64,000 bases of DNA from Kineosporia babensis. GTDB lineage: Bacteria > Actinomycetota > Actinomycetes > Actinomycetales > Kineosporiaceae. Where the stretch lies: positions 124,001-188,000 of the forward strand of contig NZ_JAJOMB010000005.1 in NCBI RefSeq assembly GCF_021129305.1, written 5' to 3'. Of the stretch, positions 34,733 through 43,231 are shown one piece after another; positions within the stretch are counted from its first letter, which is position 1, and every line of letters starts with the position of its first letter. The notes under the pieces are model-generated. The model was not told where the DNA came from. It did no database searches and saw only the letters and a program-made list of their open reading frames with translations. A program made the position numbers and the translations under genes.

Positions 34733-35980
34733 ATGATGGGCGCCGTGCAGGAGGATGAACTCACCCGGATCGCTGCCCTCATCACCACGCCGGACGGTTC
34801 CTCGGGTGGCTTGCGGGCCCGCCCCCGGAACAGCGTGCCCAGCCCCGGCGGGGACCGGCTGGACGAGGTGGCCCGGTGGTGGGCCGAGGTGGTGGGTAAG
34901 CAGCTCCCCCAGCGGGTCGAGCATTTCTGGCTGCCTCACACCGGGGTGGCCGGGCCGGTGCGTTCCGAGGTGGTGCTGCACCGCTTCACCGCGCCGCAGT
35001 CTGCGCCGGACGCGCTGGACTGGGGTATCGCCACCGCCGACGACGCGGTGGACGACGGCACCGACCTGATCCTGTTCAGCGTGCCGATGCCCGAGGACGA
35101 TGTGACCTGGCAGGTCGCGGCGGCGCAGGTGCTCGGGCTGGACGCGGTAGAGGCGGCGGGCTGGCCGGTGCCGGGGCAGACCGATCACGAGTGGATCGCC
35201 CGGGTGGCGCGGATCCGTGACGGGATCAAGGTCGTCCGGGGTAACCGGAAGGACCCGTTCAAGCTGCTGCACCTGCTGGAGAACCGGGAACTGCTGGCAG
35301 GGACGGGATTGCTGCTCCAGGCGGCGGCCCGGCGTACCCCGGCGGTTCTTGATGGCCCGGTGGCGGTTACGTGCGGGCTCCTGGCGGCTCGGCTGGCTCC
35401 GGCGTCGCGGAGTTGGTGGATGGCAGCGGATTCCGGGCGGGCGGTGCTGACTCGCCGGATGCTGGAAGAGCTGCGGCTGACGGCGCTGACCGACCTGGGG
35501 CTGGACGAGGGCGACGGCACCGCGGCTCGTTTCACCTTGCAACTGCTGGAGACAGCGGTGCTGCGGGCGCAGGAGCGTGGCGAAGCAGCCGGAGCTGAGA
35601 ACGAAGACGCCCCGGCCGAGGAATCTGCGGGCGCGGACGACGAGGGCTCCGGGGATGGCGGGCCGGCCGGTGGGCTGAGCGATGCGGCTGGTCTCGGTGC
35701 CGCCGGGCTTGGCGCGGCCGGGCTTGGCGCGGCCGGGCTTGGCGCGGCCGGGCTTGGCGCGGCCGGGCTTGGCGCGGCCGGGCTCGAGGCAAGTGGGGCG
35801 GAAGCAGCGGCCGTCGATGCTGCGGTGGCGGGGATGCCCGGCTCGGACTTTGCGGCGCCGCTCCTAGATGGCCTCACCACTGGCGCGGACGAGAGCGGCT
35901 CTACCCCGGCCGATCCGGCCGACAGGCAAGAGGACAGCCCTAACGCCGAGCCGGACTCCGACAGTAACGAGCAACGCTGA
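34733..35980 (+). CDS. cobT: Divergent CobT-like phosphoribosyltransferase
   Basis: A 415-residue protein in the cobT position between cobU and cobS. The core (residues 35-282) aligns with nicotinate-nucleotide:dimethylbenzimidazole phosphoribosyltransferase through Arg-Arg-Thr-Pro-Ala-Val-Leu-Asp-Gly, Leu-Ala-Ala-Arg-Leu-Ala-Pro, and Gly-Asp-Gly-Thr-Ala-Ala. It differs at key places: the Ile-Gly-Asn-Thr-Thr loop is missing, and the catalytic Glu of Gly-Glu-Gly-Thr-Gly is Asp261. The last 130 residues are low-complexity, with an Ala-Ala-Gly-Leu-Gly repeat. It may have altered activity or be non-catalytic. The stop overlaps the cobS start by one base. The ATG at 34733 is chosen; the frame is open to 34664. 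Confidence 0.72.
   Translation: MMGAVQEDELTRIAALITTPDGSSGGLRARPRNSVPSPGGDRLDEVARWWAEVVGKQLPQRVEHFWLPHTGVAGPVRSEVVLHRFTAPQSAPDALDWGIATADDAVDDGTDLILFSVPMPEDDVTWQVAAAQVLGLDAVEAAGWPVPGQTDHEWIARVARIRDGIKVVRGNRKDPFKLLHLLENRELLAGTGLLLQAAARRTPAVLDGPVAVTCGLLAARLAPASRSWWMAADSGRAVLTRRMLEELRLTALTDLGLDEGDGTAARFTLQLLETAVLRAQERGEAAGAENEDAPAEESAGADDEGSGDGGPAGGLSDAAGLGAAGLGAAGLGAAGLGAAGLGAAGLGAAGLEASGAEAAAVDAAVAGMPGSDFAAPLLDGLTTGADESGSTPADPADRQEDSPNAEPDSDSNEQR
35702..35776 (+). repeat. 15-bp tandem repeat inside the cobT-like gene
   Basis: Five perfect in-frame copies of GCCGGGCTTGGCGCG, with a partial sixth at 35777-35784 and a degenerate copy before. They encode Ala-Ala-Gly-Leu-Gly pentapeptides in the low-complexity tail. 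Being in frame, copy-number changes would leave the reading frame intact. Confidence 0.95.
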
Positions 35981-36828
35981 TGTCCTCGTCCCAGGGCGAA
36001 GGGGTCCTGGGTTCTTCCGCGTCCTCTGGTTCCAATGCCCTACGGCTCGCCTTCGGAACCCTCACCGCGTTCCCGGTACCTGCCCCCACGAGCATCGCAC
36101 CACCAGTGCCAGGGCGGGCTATGGTGCTCGCGCCGCTGGCCGGGCTCGTCCCCGGATTGGGCGGCTGGCTGGTCGCGTTCGTCGCCCTACGGCTGGGATT
36201 CAGCTTCCTGGTTGTCGCGGTGCTCGTCGTCGCGGTGTTCGCCCTGTCCACACGAGCGCTGCACCTAGACGGTTTGGCCGACACGGCCGATGGATTCACG
36301 GCCAGTTACGACCGCAGCAAAGCTCTGGACGTCATGCGCCGCGGCGACAGCGGACCGGCCGGGGCCGTCATGCTCGTGGTGGTCTTGCTGCTTCAGGTCA
36401 CGACTTTGAGCCAGGTACTGGCCATCGCTCAGCAGGGAAGCAACTTGGGCTGGCGCGGTGACCTCGCCGCGTCCTTTGTCGTCGTCACCGTGGCCGTGGT
36501 CGCTCGGGTGGCCATCCCCGTGCTCTGTCGTTCCGGCGTCCCTTCGGCCCGCCCGAAGGGGCTCGGGGCGATGGTGGCGGGTTCGGTCTCCTGGACGCTG
36601 CTCATCGGGTGCGTGGCGATAACGCTTCTGGTCACGGCTTTCACCGGGCTTGCAGCTGGCCTCTCCTGGTGGGCGGGGCCAGTCGCCGTGGCCACCACGG
36701 TGCTGACCGCCCAGATTCTTGCCCGCCGCGCCACCAATCGACTGGGCGGGATAACCGGCGACATCATCGGCGCGGGAGTAGAACTCGGCACCGCGGCCGC
36801 ATTACTCGCGTTGGTCGCGGTTTCCTGA
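35980..36828 (+). CDS. cobS: Adenosylcobinamide-GDP ribazoletransferase (cobalamin synthase)
   Basis: A 282-residue integral membrane enzyme with about seven helices that joins adenosylcobinamide-GDP to alpha-ribazole in the last step of cobalamin assembly. Family motifs are Leu-Asp-Gly-Leu-Ala-Asp-Thr-Ala-Asp-Gly, Ala-Leu-Asp-Val-Met-Arg-Arg-Gly-Asp-Ser-Gly-Pro-Ala-Gly, and Arg-Leu-Gly-Gly-Ile-Thr-Gly-Asp-Ile-Ile-Gly-Ala-Gly-Val-Glu. The start codon shares its A with the preceding stop, so translation is coupled to the CobT-like gene. Confidence 0.94.
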   Translation: MSSSQGEGVLGSSASSGSNALRLAFGTLTAFPVPAPTSIAPPVPGRAMVLAPLAGLVPGLGGWLVAFVALRLGFSFLVVAVLVVAVFALSTRALHLDGLADTADGFTASYDRSKALDVMRRGDSGPAGAVMLVVVLLLQVTTLSQVLAIAQQGSNLGWRGDLAASFVVVTVAVVARVAIPVLCRSGVPSARPKGLGAMVAGSVSWTLLIGCVAITLLVTAFTGLAAGLSWWAGPVAVATTVLTAQILARRATNRLGGITGDIIGAGVELGTAAALLALVAVS

Positions 36829-36882
36829 ACCAGAGGACGTCGGTGACCGGCGAATCCTGAGTCTCGCCGACGTCCTCTGGTT
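36828..36882. terminator. Terminator between cobS and gcvT
   Basis: A 16-bp perfect stem, AACCAGAGGACGTCGG with CCGACGTCCTCTGGTT, with a 23-base loop. It starts in the cobS stop codon and ends in the gcvT stop codon on the other strand, so it serves both operons. Confidence 0.88.
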
Positions 36883-38012
36883 TAGATCTGACGGGTCGCT
36901 GCCTCGACGAGAGGGGGATGGACAACCCGACAGGGCAACGCTCGTCCTCTGATCGAGACCGCGACTTCCGCGCCCTCTGGCACCGACGGGTCCAGCAAGG
37001 CCAGCGCGATGCCCTGTTTGAGGGTCGGCGAGAACGTGCCGGAGGTAGTGCGGCCGATGACGTTCTGCTCGGTGTCCAGCACGTCCATCTCGGCGCGGGG
37101 CACCCCCCGGCCCAGCGCGACCAGAGCGCGGGCGATCCGGCGCGGACCTGCGGTTTTCTCGGCGACCAACGCATCGCGACCCCAGAAGGTGGGCTTCTTC
37201 CAGCCCACCGCCCAGCCGAGCCGGGCCTGTACCGGGCTGATCTCCTCGGTCAGTTCGTGGCCGTGCAGCGAGTAACCCATCTCGGTACGAAGTGTGTCCC
37301 GCGCGCCGAGACCACAGGGCAGGCCGTCCCATTCCTGCGCGGCCTCAATCAGCCGGTCCCAGAGCGCGGGAGTAACTTCCCAGGCGGGGAGCAGCTCGTA
37401 CCCCCGCTCGCCGGTGTATCCGGTACGGCAGACGATCAGCGGGAGGCCTTGCCACACTACGTCCACAAAACTCATGTACTCGTATCCGGCGGGCAGACCC
37501 ACGGCGGCGAGCGTCTCGTCCGCTTTCGGCCCCTGCACCGCAATCACGCCGTACCCGTCGTGCCGATCGCTGATCTCCAGACCGGGCGGGGCAGCCACGG
37601 TCAGCCTGCGCGCCACCTCGGCACAGTTGGCCGCGTTGGGCACCAGCAGGATGTCGTCGTCCGCCCTCAGGTAGGCGATTAGATCGTCCACCACACCGCC
37701 GGTCTTCTCGTCGCAGCACAGTGTGTACTGCGCCTGACCAGGGCCGATCCGGTTCAGGTCGTTGGTCAGGCAGCTGTTCACGAAGTCCCGGGCACCCGGG
37801 CCCCGCACCTCGATCTTGCCCAGGTGGCTGACGTCGAACACGCCGACCCGCTCGCGCACCGCCTGATGCTCCCTGAGCACGCCACTCGCCGCGTACTCGA
37901 TCGGCATCTCCCAGCCACCGAAATCGGCGAGCTTGGCGCCCAGAGCCCGGTGCCGTTCGTACAGCGGGGTACGTCGCAGGTGCGTGCCCATGCCGTCGAA
38001 CGTCTCGGGCAT
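36882..38012 (-). CDS. gcvT: Glycine cleavage system aminomethyltransferase (T protein)
   Basis: A 376-residue tetrahydrofolate-dependent enzyme. It shows Arg-Thr-Pro-Leu-Tyr-Glu-Arg-His at the N-terminus, Gly-Gly-Trp-Glu-Met-Pro, Phe-Asp-Val-Ser-His-Leu-Gly, [11 protein letters not shown], and the catalytic Asp in Gly-Leu-Gly-Ala-Arg-Asp-Thr-Leu-Arg. It releases ammonia and the methylene group from aminomethyl-lipoyl GcvH. gcvH and gcvP are not nearby, as in M. tuberculosis (Rv2211c). The ATG at 38012 has AAGGGA upstream. Confidence 0.95.
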   Translation of the reverse strand: MPETFDGMGTHLRRTPLYERHRALGAKLADFGGWEMPIEYAASGVLREHQAVRERVGVFDVSHLGKIEVRGPGARDFVNSCLTNDLNRIGPGQAQYTLCCDEKTGGVVDDLIAYLRADDDILLVPNAANCAEVARRLTVAAPPGLEISDRHDGYGVIAVQGPKADETLAAVGLPAGYEYMSFVDVVWQGLPLIVCRTGYTGERGYELLPAWEVTPALWDRLIEAAQEWDGLPCGLGARDTLRTEMGYSLHGHELTEEISPVQARLGWAVGWKKPTFWGRDALVAEKTAGPRRIARALVALGRGVPRAEMDVLDTEQNVIGRTTSGTFSPTLKQGIALALLDPSVPEGAEVAVSIRGRALPCRVVHPPLVEAATRQI

Positions 38013-38195
38013 CCGTTCTTCCCTTCTCGGGCGACCGCACGAACCGTATCGATGAGGATTGTGGACGCTTCCCGGCTGCCAGTCACGTAGTTGTGCGGCA
38101 GGGGGCGACGTGGCGTTGGGGGGACACGTTCTGCGAGCCGGTCAGGGGCGGGCCTAGGATTCGTCGGTCAGCCCGTTGACGTCAAAGGACTCCCC

Positions 38196-39704
38196 TTGCC
38201 CTCGCTCAGTGTCACAGCCAAGGATGCTGTAAGTCAGTCTGCCGATGCTCTGGTCATCGGCATCGGTACCAACAACTCCGGCGCGGTCGTCGCCGGAGCA
38301 CAGGCGCTGCCCACGCCTGTCCGCACGTCGCTGACCCAGGCGCTCAAGGCGGTGGGAGCCACCGGAGCCAAGGAAACGCTGCACCGGATTCCTTCCGTCG
38401 CCGGGGTGTCCGCCAAGTCGGTGGTCCTGGTCGGCCTCGGCCCGGTGCGCGAAGTGGGTCTGGAGACCCTGCGGCGCGCCGCCGGCGCCGCCACCCGCGA
38501 GCTCGCCGGTCTCGGCAAGGTCGTGTTCGGACTGCCGGTCAGCACCGGTGAAGAGGTCACCGCGGTGGCCGAAGGCGCGCTGTTCGGCGCCTACACGTAC
38601 AACCGTTACCGCAGCAACGGCGGCGGCAAGAACCCGGTGGGCGCGATCGTCGTGGCCGGCCCGGCTGCCGCGAACACCGCCGCGCGGGCCGGTATCCGCC
38701 GCGCCAAGGTGCTGGCCGACGCGGTGCACGGCACCCGCGACCTGATCAACACCGCGCCGATCGACCTGTACCCGGCCCAGTTCGCCGAGGACGCCCAGCA
38801 GCTGGTCAAGGACCTGCCCGTAGCGGTCACCGTGCTGGACGAGAAGAAGCTGCTCAAGGGCGGTTACGGCGGCCTGATCGCGGTCGGCCAGGGCTCCTCG
38901 CGGCCGCCGCGGCTGGTCCGGCTGGACTACAAGCCGGCCGGGGCCACCACCCACGTCGCGCTGGTCGGCAAGGGCATCACGTTCGACTCCGGCGGCCTGT
39001 CGATCAAGCCCGCCGCGAACATGGACGACATGAAGAGCGACATGTCGGGCGCCGCGGCCGTGCTGCACGCGGTGGCGGCGATCGCCGAGCTCGGGCTGCC
39101 GATCCAGGTCAGCGGCTGGCTGGCGCTGGCCGAGAACATGCCCTCGGGTACCGCGCAGCGGCCCTCCGACGTGATCACGATCCGCGGCGGGCGCACCGTC
39201 GAGGTGCTGAACACCGACGCCGAGGGTCGGCTGGTGCTGGCCGACGCGATCGTGGCGGCCGGTGAGACGAAGCCGGACGTGATCGTCGACATCGCCACCC
39301 TGACCGGGGCCCAGCTGGTGGCGCTCGGCTCGCGGACCTCGGCGATCATGGCGAACGACGACGATCTGCGGGGCCTGGTGCACAACGTTGCCGAGCAGGC
39401 CGGTGAGGCGTTCTGGCCGATGCCGCTGCCGGCCGAGCTGCGCCCGAGCATGGACTCGCGGGTGGCCGACATCGCCAACATCGGTGAGCGCTTCGGCGGG
39501 ATGCTGGTGGCCGGGCTGTTCCTGAAGGAGTTCGTGCCCTCGACGGACGAGGGCGCTCAGGTCTCGTGGGCGCACCTGGACATCGCAGGCCCCTCCTACA
39601 ACACCGGTTCCGCGTACGGCTACACGCCGGCCGGAGGCACCGGGCACGGGGTGCGCACCATGGTGGCGCTCTGCGAGTCGCTGGCCGAGTCTCCGCTGCA
39701 CTGA
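38196..39704 (+). CDS. pepA: Leucyl aminopeptidase (M17)
   Basis: A 502-residue di-metal cytosol aminopeptidase. The C-terminal catalytic domain contains Gly-Lys-Gly-Ile-Thr-Phe-Asp-Ser-Gly-Gly, Met-Lys-Ser-Asp-Met-Ser-Gly, and the signature Asn-Thr-Asp-Ala-Glu-Gly-Arg-Leu, giving the Lys, Asp and Glu metal ligands and the catalytic Arg. The N-terminal domain is the usual hexamer-forming macro-like fold. The start is taken as TTG 38196, with AAAGGA about seven bases upstream; frames further upstream are not conserved. Positional equivalent of Rv2213 (PepB). Confidence 0.94.
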   Translation: MPSLSVTAKDAVSQSADALVIGIGTNNSGAVVAGAQALPTPVRTSLTQALKAVGATGAKETLHRIPSVAGVSAKSVVLVGLGPVREVGLETLRRAAGAATRELAGLGKVVFGLPVSTGEEVTAVAEGALFGAYTYNRYRSNGGGKNPVGAIVVAGPAAANTAARAGIRRAKVLADAVHGTRDLINTAPIDLYPAQFAEDAQQLVKDLPVAVTVLDEKKLLKGGYGGLIAVGQGSSRPPRLVRLDYKPAGATTHVALVGKGITFDSGGLSIKPAANMDDMKSDMSGAAAVLHAVAAIAELGLPIQVSGWLALAENMPSGTAQRPSDVITIRGGRTVEVLNTDAEGRLVLADAIVAAGETKPDVIVDIATLTGAQLVALGSRTSAIMANDDDLRGLVHNVAEQAGEAFWPMPLPAELRPSMDSRVADIANIGERFGGMLVAGLFLKEFVPSTDEGAQVSWAHLDIAGPSYNTGSAYGYTPAGGTGHGVRTMVALCESLAESPLH

Positions 39705-39715
39705 CCTGCTGACAC

Positions 39716-39758
39716 ATGGGTGAGGCCCGGCCGTTCGTCACGGCCGGGCCTCACCCAT
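39716..39758 (+). terminator. Strong terminator after pepA
   Basis: An 18-bp perfect stem, ATGGGTGAGGCCCGGCCG with CGGCCGGGCCTCACCCAT, with a seven-base loop, followed by TTTCT. It lies 11 bases past the pepA stop codon and eight before the convergent gene's stop. Confidence 0.93.
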
Positions 39759-39766
39759 TTCTAGCT

Positions 39767-40135
39767 CTACGTGGGCCAGGGCGGCAGTTCGGTGTCTTCC
39801 ACCGGCTGCGGTTCGCCCCGCTTCTCCCGGGCGTCCCAGTCCCGCTTGCGCTGGGGGTAGCCCACCAGCTGGATGTCGTAGACCGGGATCATCAGCCGCT
39901 CCGAGAGTTCGCGCAGCACCCCGGGGTGCGGCACGCGGCGCCGGGTCCACTCCCCCGTCGAGGCCACCAGCAGCACCGTGGGCGGGTTCATCGTCGTGGC
40001 GGGCTCGACGAACGCCTCGACTCCCCGCCTGGTCCGGACGAACTCCTCCAGGTGCTCGCGCACCCGGTTGACCTCGGCCCGCTGCTCTGCACGCCCCTCG
40101 GGCGGCGTGGACTTACGTCGCGAGAACCAGCCCAT
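39767..40135 (-). CDS. Conserved hypothetical protein
   Basis: A 122-residue soluble protein. After a basic N-terminus (Gly-Trp-Phe-Ser-Arg-Arg-Lys) comes a conserved block, Val-Glu-Pro-Ala-Thr-Thr-Met-Asn-Pro-Pro-Thr-Val-Leu-Leu-Val-Ala, then Gly-Glu-Trp-Thr-Arg-Arg-Arg-Val, and Pro-Val-Tyr-Asp. I recognise the block from other actinomycete hypothetical proteins but can give no function. GGGAGG five bases before the ATG supports the start. Confidence 0.75.
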   Translation of the reverse strand: MGWFSRRKSTPPEGRAEQRAEVNRVREHLEEFVRTRRGVEAFVEPATTMNPPTVLLVASTGEWTRRRVPHPGVLRELSERLMIPVYDIQLVGYPQRKRDWDAREKRGEPQPVEDTELPPWPT

Positions 40136-40194
40136 CCGCCACCTCCCTCACCGGCCGGAGTCGGTCGACCAACTCTTCACCTTTTCTCCCAGCA

Positions 40195-40812
40195 TCAACG
40201 ATGCCTTGTCCCGGGGCGTTCCCGCACGGCCGGATCGGCCGCAGGGTCCTCTCCCGTCCCGTCGTCACCGGCCCGGCCGCGGCCCGCGAAGGCAGGACCG
40301 GCCAGAAACCAGATGAGCACGATCATGCCGAGCTGAAGCAGTGTGGACCAGTAGGGGTGCTGAGCAGCTTCGTCGAAACCCTGGGGCACGCCGTGCCCTT
40401 CCGCCAGGATCATCAGGCCGAGACCCACCGCGGCGATCACCGCGGTGAGCACGACCCGGGCCCATTCCACCCACAGCGCCCGGACCGCGGCCCGCGAACC
40501 CTTCGGCGGTTTCACCGGACGCGGGCCGCCGGCGAAGCGGTGCTGGAACCAGGCGTCCGCCCAGCTGATCGTGCGGTGCCCGAAAGCGACGGTGAAGCCC
40601 AGGTACACGGCGGCCAGGGCATGAGCCCGGGAGGGTTCGGCACCGCGGGCGATGTCGATCGTGACGAAGGCCAGCAGGGCCAGGTCGACCAGCGGGACAC
40701 AGGCCAGGACGAAGGTGCTGAGCCGATTGCGGCGCAACAGGTAGCGCAGCAGCAGCCCGCCGAGCAGGAAGACCCAGAAGCCGATCTCCGCGGTCAGGAT
40801 GGCGACGATCAT
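40195..40812 (-). CDS. Membrane protein co-transcribed with a TetR regulator
   Basis: A 205-residue protein with five likely transmembrane helices (about residues 3-22, 33-53, 66-85, 111-132, 150-170) and a polar C-terminal tail rich in Asp, Gly and Arg. No catalytic motif recognised. Its ATG overlaps the stop of the upstream TetR gene by four bases, so the two are translationally coupled and the membrane protein is the likely regulated function. Confidence 0.8.
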   Translation of the reverse strand: MIVAILTAEIGFWVFLLGGLLLRYLLRRNRLSTFVLACVPLVDLALLAFVTIDIARGAEPSRAHALAAVYLGFTVAFGHRTISWADAWFQHRFAGGPRPVKPPKGSRAAVRALWVEWARVVLTAVIAAVGLGLMILAEGHGVPQGFDEAAQHPYWSTLLQLGMIVLIWFLAGPAFAGRGRAGDDGTGEDPAADPAVRERPGTRHR

Positions 40813-41465
40813 GGCTGGTCCCCCCGGAGACGGTCGACGAACGTGGTGACGGTGGCGCGGATGTCCTCGACCTCGAGCAGGTGGGGCGCGGTCAGCCGGC
40901 GCATGGCCAGGCCGTCCAGGACGACGCCGAGGTCACCGGCGGTGCGCTCGATGTCCAGGTCCGCACGGGCTGCGCCGGTCTGGACCAGGAACTCCAACAA
41001 CTGCCGGTAGGTGTCGTGCAGCAGATCGGCGGTTTCCCTGGCCACCGGCCGCAGCGCCGGGTGGACCATCGCCTTGCTCACGAACTGCAGGCTGACCAGG
41101 AACAGCTCGGACTGCTCGGGCGACATCGGCTGGGTCTCCAGAAGCACCGCCACCACCCGGGCCCGGGCCTGCCCGGGTGAGAAGCCCCGTCCTTCATCGG
41201 CCGTTGTCGTGGAGCCGAAGGCCTCCGGAGGCTGGGCCAGAACCCGCTGGACCCGCTCGGCGACGATCCGGAACAGCTCGCGCATCGCGAACTCGTGCAA
41301 CTCGTCCTGGGTGCTGAAGAAGTGCCGGACCGAGCCGGTGGCCAGGCCCGCCTCGGCGGCCACGGAACGCACCGAGGCCGCCTCCAGACCGCCCCAGCGC
41401 ATCAGCCGCCACACCGCGTCGGCCAGCAGCCGACGACGCTCCCCGGCGTCGATCGTCCGTACCAT
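40809..41465 (-). CDS. TetR-family transcriptional regulator
   Basis: A 218-residue regulator with an N-terminal helix-turn-helix (residues 8-55: Ala-Ser-Val-Arg-Ser-Val-Ala-Ala-Glu-Ala-Gly through Val-Arg-His-Phe-Phe-Ser). The C-terminal region resembles TetR proteins of the BetI/TetR_C_6 type. Translation probably begins on a leaderless message: TAATTT on the minus strand ends six bases before the ATG. That -10 box lies inside an imperfect palindrome (41470-41497), which points to autorepression together with the downstream membrane protein. Confidence 0.9.
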   Translation of the reverse strand: MVRTIDAGERRRLLADAVWRLMRWGGLEAASVRSVAAEAGLATGSVRHFFSTQDELHEFAMRELFRIVAERVQRVLAQPPEAFGSTTTADEGRGFSPGQARARVVAVLLETQPMSPEQSELFLVSLQFVSKAMVHPALRPVARETADLLHDTYRQLLEFLVQTGAARADLDIERTAGDLGVVLDGLAMRRLTAPHLLEVEDIRATVTTFVDRLRGDQP

Positions 41466-41469
41466 GTAC

Positions 41470-41497
41470 TCAAATTAACACGGGCGTACTAGTTTGA
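41470..41497. promoter_or_regulatory. Probable TetR operator overlapping the -10 box
   Basis: Half sites TCAAATTAA (41470-41478) and CTAGTTTGA (41489-41497) form an imperfect palindrome matching at seven of nine positions. The minus-strand -10 hexamer TAATTT (41472-41477) lies in the left half site, five to seven bases from the regulator's start codon. This AT-rich patch is unusual in its GC-rich surroundings. Confidence 0.6.
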
Positions 41498-41678
41498 AAT
41501 CCGCAAGCATTTCGCCCATCGGCGCCGGATTTGTGTCGCACGACTCATTGACGTGACGAATGACGCGGTCGGGGCACGCCGGATCCGACGTGACCCCCCA
41601 CCACAGTGATGACAGGATGGCAACAGGCTCACCGGCAACCAGGGCGCCGGTGGCGTGTGAACGCGAGGGAGCACCCAG

Positions 41679-43064
41679 GTGTCCGAATCCGGACCCGGCC
41701 AGACGCACGACGTCGTGATCCTCGGAGGCGGCAGCGGCGGTTACGCCGCGGCGCTGCGCGCTTCCCAGCTTGGCCTCGACGTCGTCCTCATCGAGCGGGA
41801 CAAGGTGGGTGGCACCTGCCTGCACCGGGGGTGCATCCCGACCAAGGCGCTGCTGCACGCCGCCGAGGTCGCCGACTCCGCGCGGGAGAGCGAGCGCTTC
41901 GGGGTCAAGGCGTCGTTCGAGTCGATCGACATGCCGGGCGTGAACAAGTACAAGGACGGCGTGATCGGCCGCCTCTACAAGGGTCTGCAGGGGCTGATCG
42001 CCGGCTCCCGGATCACCTACGTCGAGGGCGAGGGCCGGCTGGTCGCCAAGGACACCGTCGAGGTGGCCGGCACCCGCTACACCGGCCGCAACGTCGTCCT
42101 GGCGACCGGCTCCTACGCCCGCACGCTGCCCGGTCTGGAGATCGGCGGCCGGATCATCACCAGCGACCAGGCGCTGACCCTCGACTTCACCCCGAAGAGC
42201 GTGGTCGTGCTCGGCGGTGGCGTGATCGGCGTCGAGTTCGCCAGCGTCTGGCGCTCGTTCGGGGCCGAGGTCACCGTCGTGGAGGCCCTGCCCCGGCTGG
42301 TCCCGGCCGAGGATCCCGCCGCGTCCAAGGCCCTGGAGCGGGCCTTCCGCAAGCGTGGCATAGCGTTCAGGACCGGGATCCGGTTCGCCGGGGCGCAGCA
42401 GGACGACGACGGGGTCACGGTCTCGCTGGAGTCCGGCGACACCCTGCGGGCGGATCTCCTGCTGGTCGCGGTCGGGCGCGGCCCGAACGCGGACGGCTTC
42501 GGCTACCAGGAGGCGGGGGTGACGATGGACCGGGGTTTCGTCCCCACCGACGAGCGGCTGCGCACGAACGTGCCCGGGGTGTTCGCGGTCGGCGACATCG
42601 TCCCTGGCCTGCAGCTCGCGCACCGCGGCTTCGCCCAGGGCATCTTCGTGGCCGAGGAGATCGCCGGGAACAACCCCGCCCCGCTGGTCGAGTCGGGCAT
42701 CCCCCGCGTCACCTACTGCGACCCGGAGGTGGCCTCGGTCGGCCTGACCGAGGCCCAGGCCCGGGAGCAGCACGGCGAGGACGTGCAGACCTACGAGTAC
42801 AACCTGGCCGGCAACGGCAAGAGCCAGATCCTGGCCACCACCGGGTTCGTCAAGCTGGTCCGCCGTAAGGACGGGCCGGTGCTGGGTGTACACATGGTCG
42901 GCGCACGGGTGGGTGAACTCATCGGCGAGAGTCAGCTGATCGTCAACTGGGAGGCGTTCCCGGAAGAGGTCGCCCAGCTGGTGCACGCCCACCCCACGCA
43001 GAACGAGGCCATCGGTGAGGCTCACCTCGCCCTGGCCGGTAAGCCCTTGCACGCCCATGCCTGA
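41679..43064 (+). CDS. lpdA: Dihydrolipoamide dehydrogenase (E3)
   Basis: A 461-residue FAD/NAD disulfide oxidoreductase. The FAD loop Gly-Gly-Gly-Ser-Gly-Gly, redox pair Cys47-x4-Cys52 (Gly-Gly-Thr-Cys-Leu-His-Arg-Gly-Cys-Ile-Pro), NAD loop Gly-Gly-Gly-Val-Ile-Gly-Val-Glu, and the C-terminal His438 to Glu443 dyad (His-Pro-Thr-Gln-Asn-Glu) are complete. It re-oxidises dihydrolipoyl groups of the 2-oxo acid dehydrogenase and glycine cleavage complexes. The GTG at 41679 has AGGGAG upstream. It is followed by its E2 partner after 167 bases. Confidence 0.95.
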   Translation: MSESGPGQTHDVVILGGGSGGYAAALRASQLGLDVVLIERDKVGGTCLHRGCIPTKALLHAAEVADSARESERFGVKASFESIDMPGVNKYKDGVIGRLYKGLQGLIAGSRITYVEGEGRLVAKDTVEVAGTRYTGRNVVLATGSYARTLPGLEIGGRIITSDQALTLDFTPKSVVVLGGGVIGVEFASVWRSFGAEVTVVEALPRLVPAEDPAASKALERAFRKRGIAFRTGIRFAGAQQDDDGVTVSLESGDTLRADLLLVAVGRGPNADGFGYQEAGVTMDRGFVPTDERLRTNVPGVFAVGDIVPGLQLAHRGFAQGIFVAEEIAGNNPAPLVESGIPRVTYCDPEVASVGLTEAQAREQHGEDVQTYEYNLAGNGKSQILATTGFVKLVRRKDGPVLGVHMVGARVGELIGESQLIVNWEAFPEEVAQLVHAHPTQNEAIGEAHLALAGKPLHAHA

Positions 43065-43231
43065 GAAGCCGGTGCAGACCTTGCCGGAGGGCCGCGCAGC
43101 GACCCGTCCGGCATAGTTCGTGCCGATTGGGCCTACAGATGTACCCGCTCTCCCAGCACCCTGAGCGGTTGACCGAGACAGCGCCACGGCGGTTATGACG
43201 CCGACGAACCACAAAGGAGAGCGGAGAGCAG

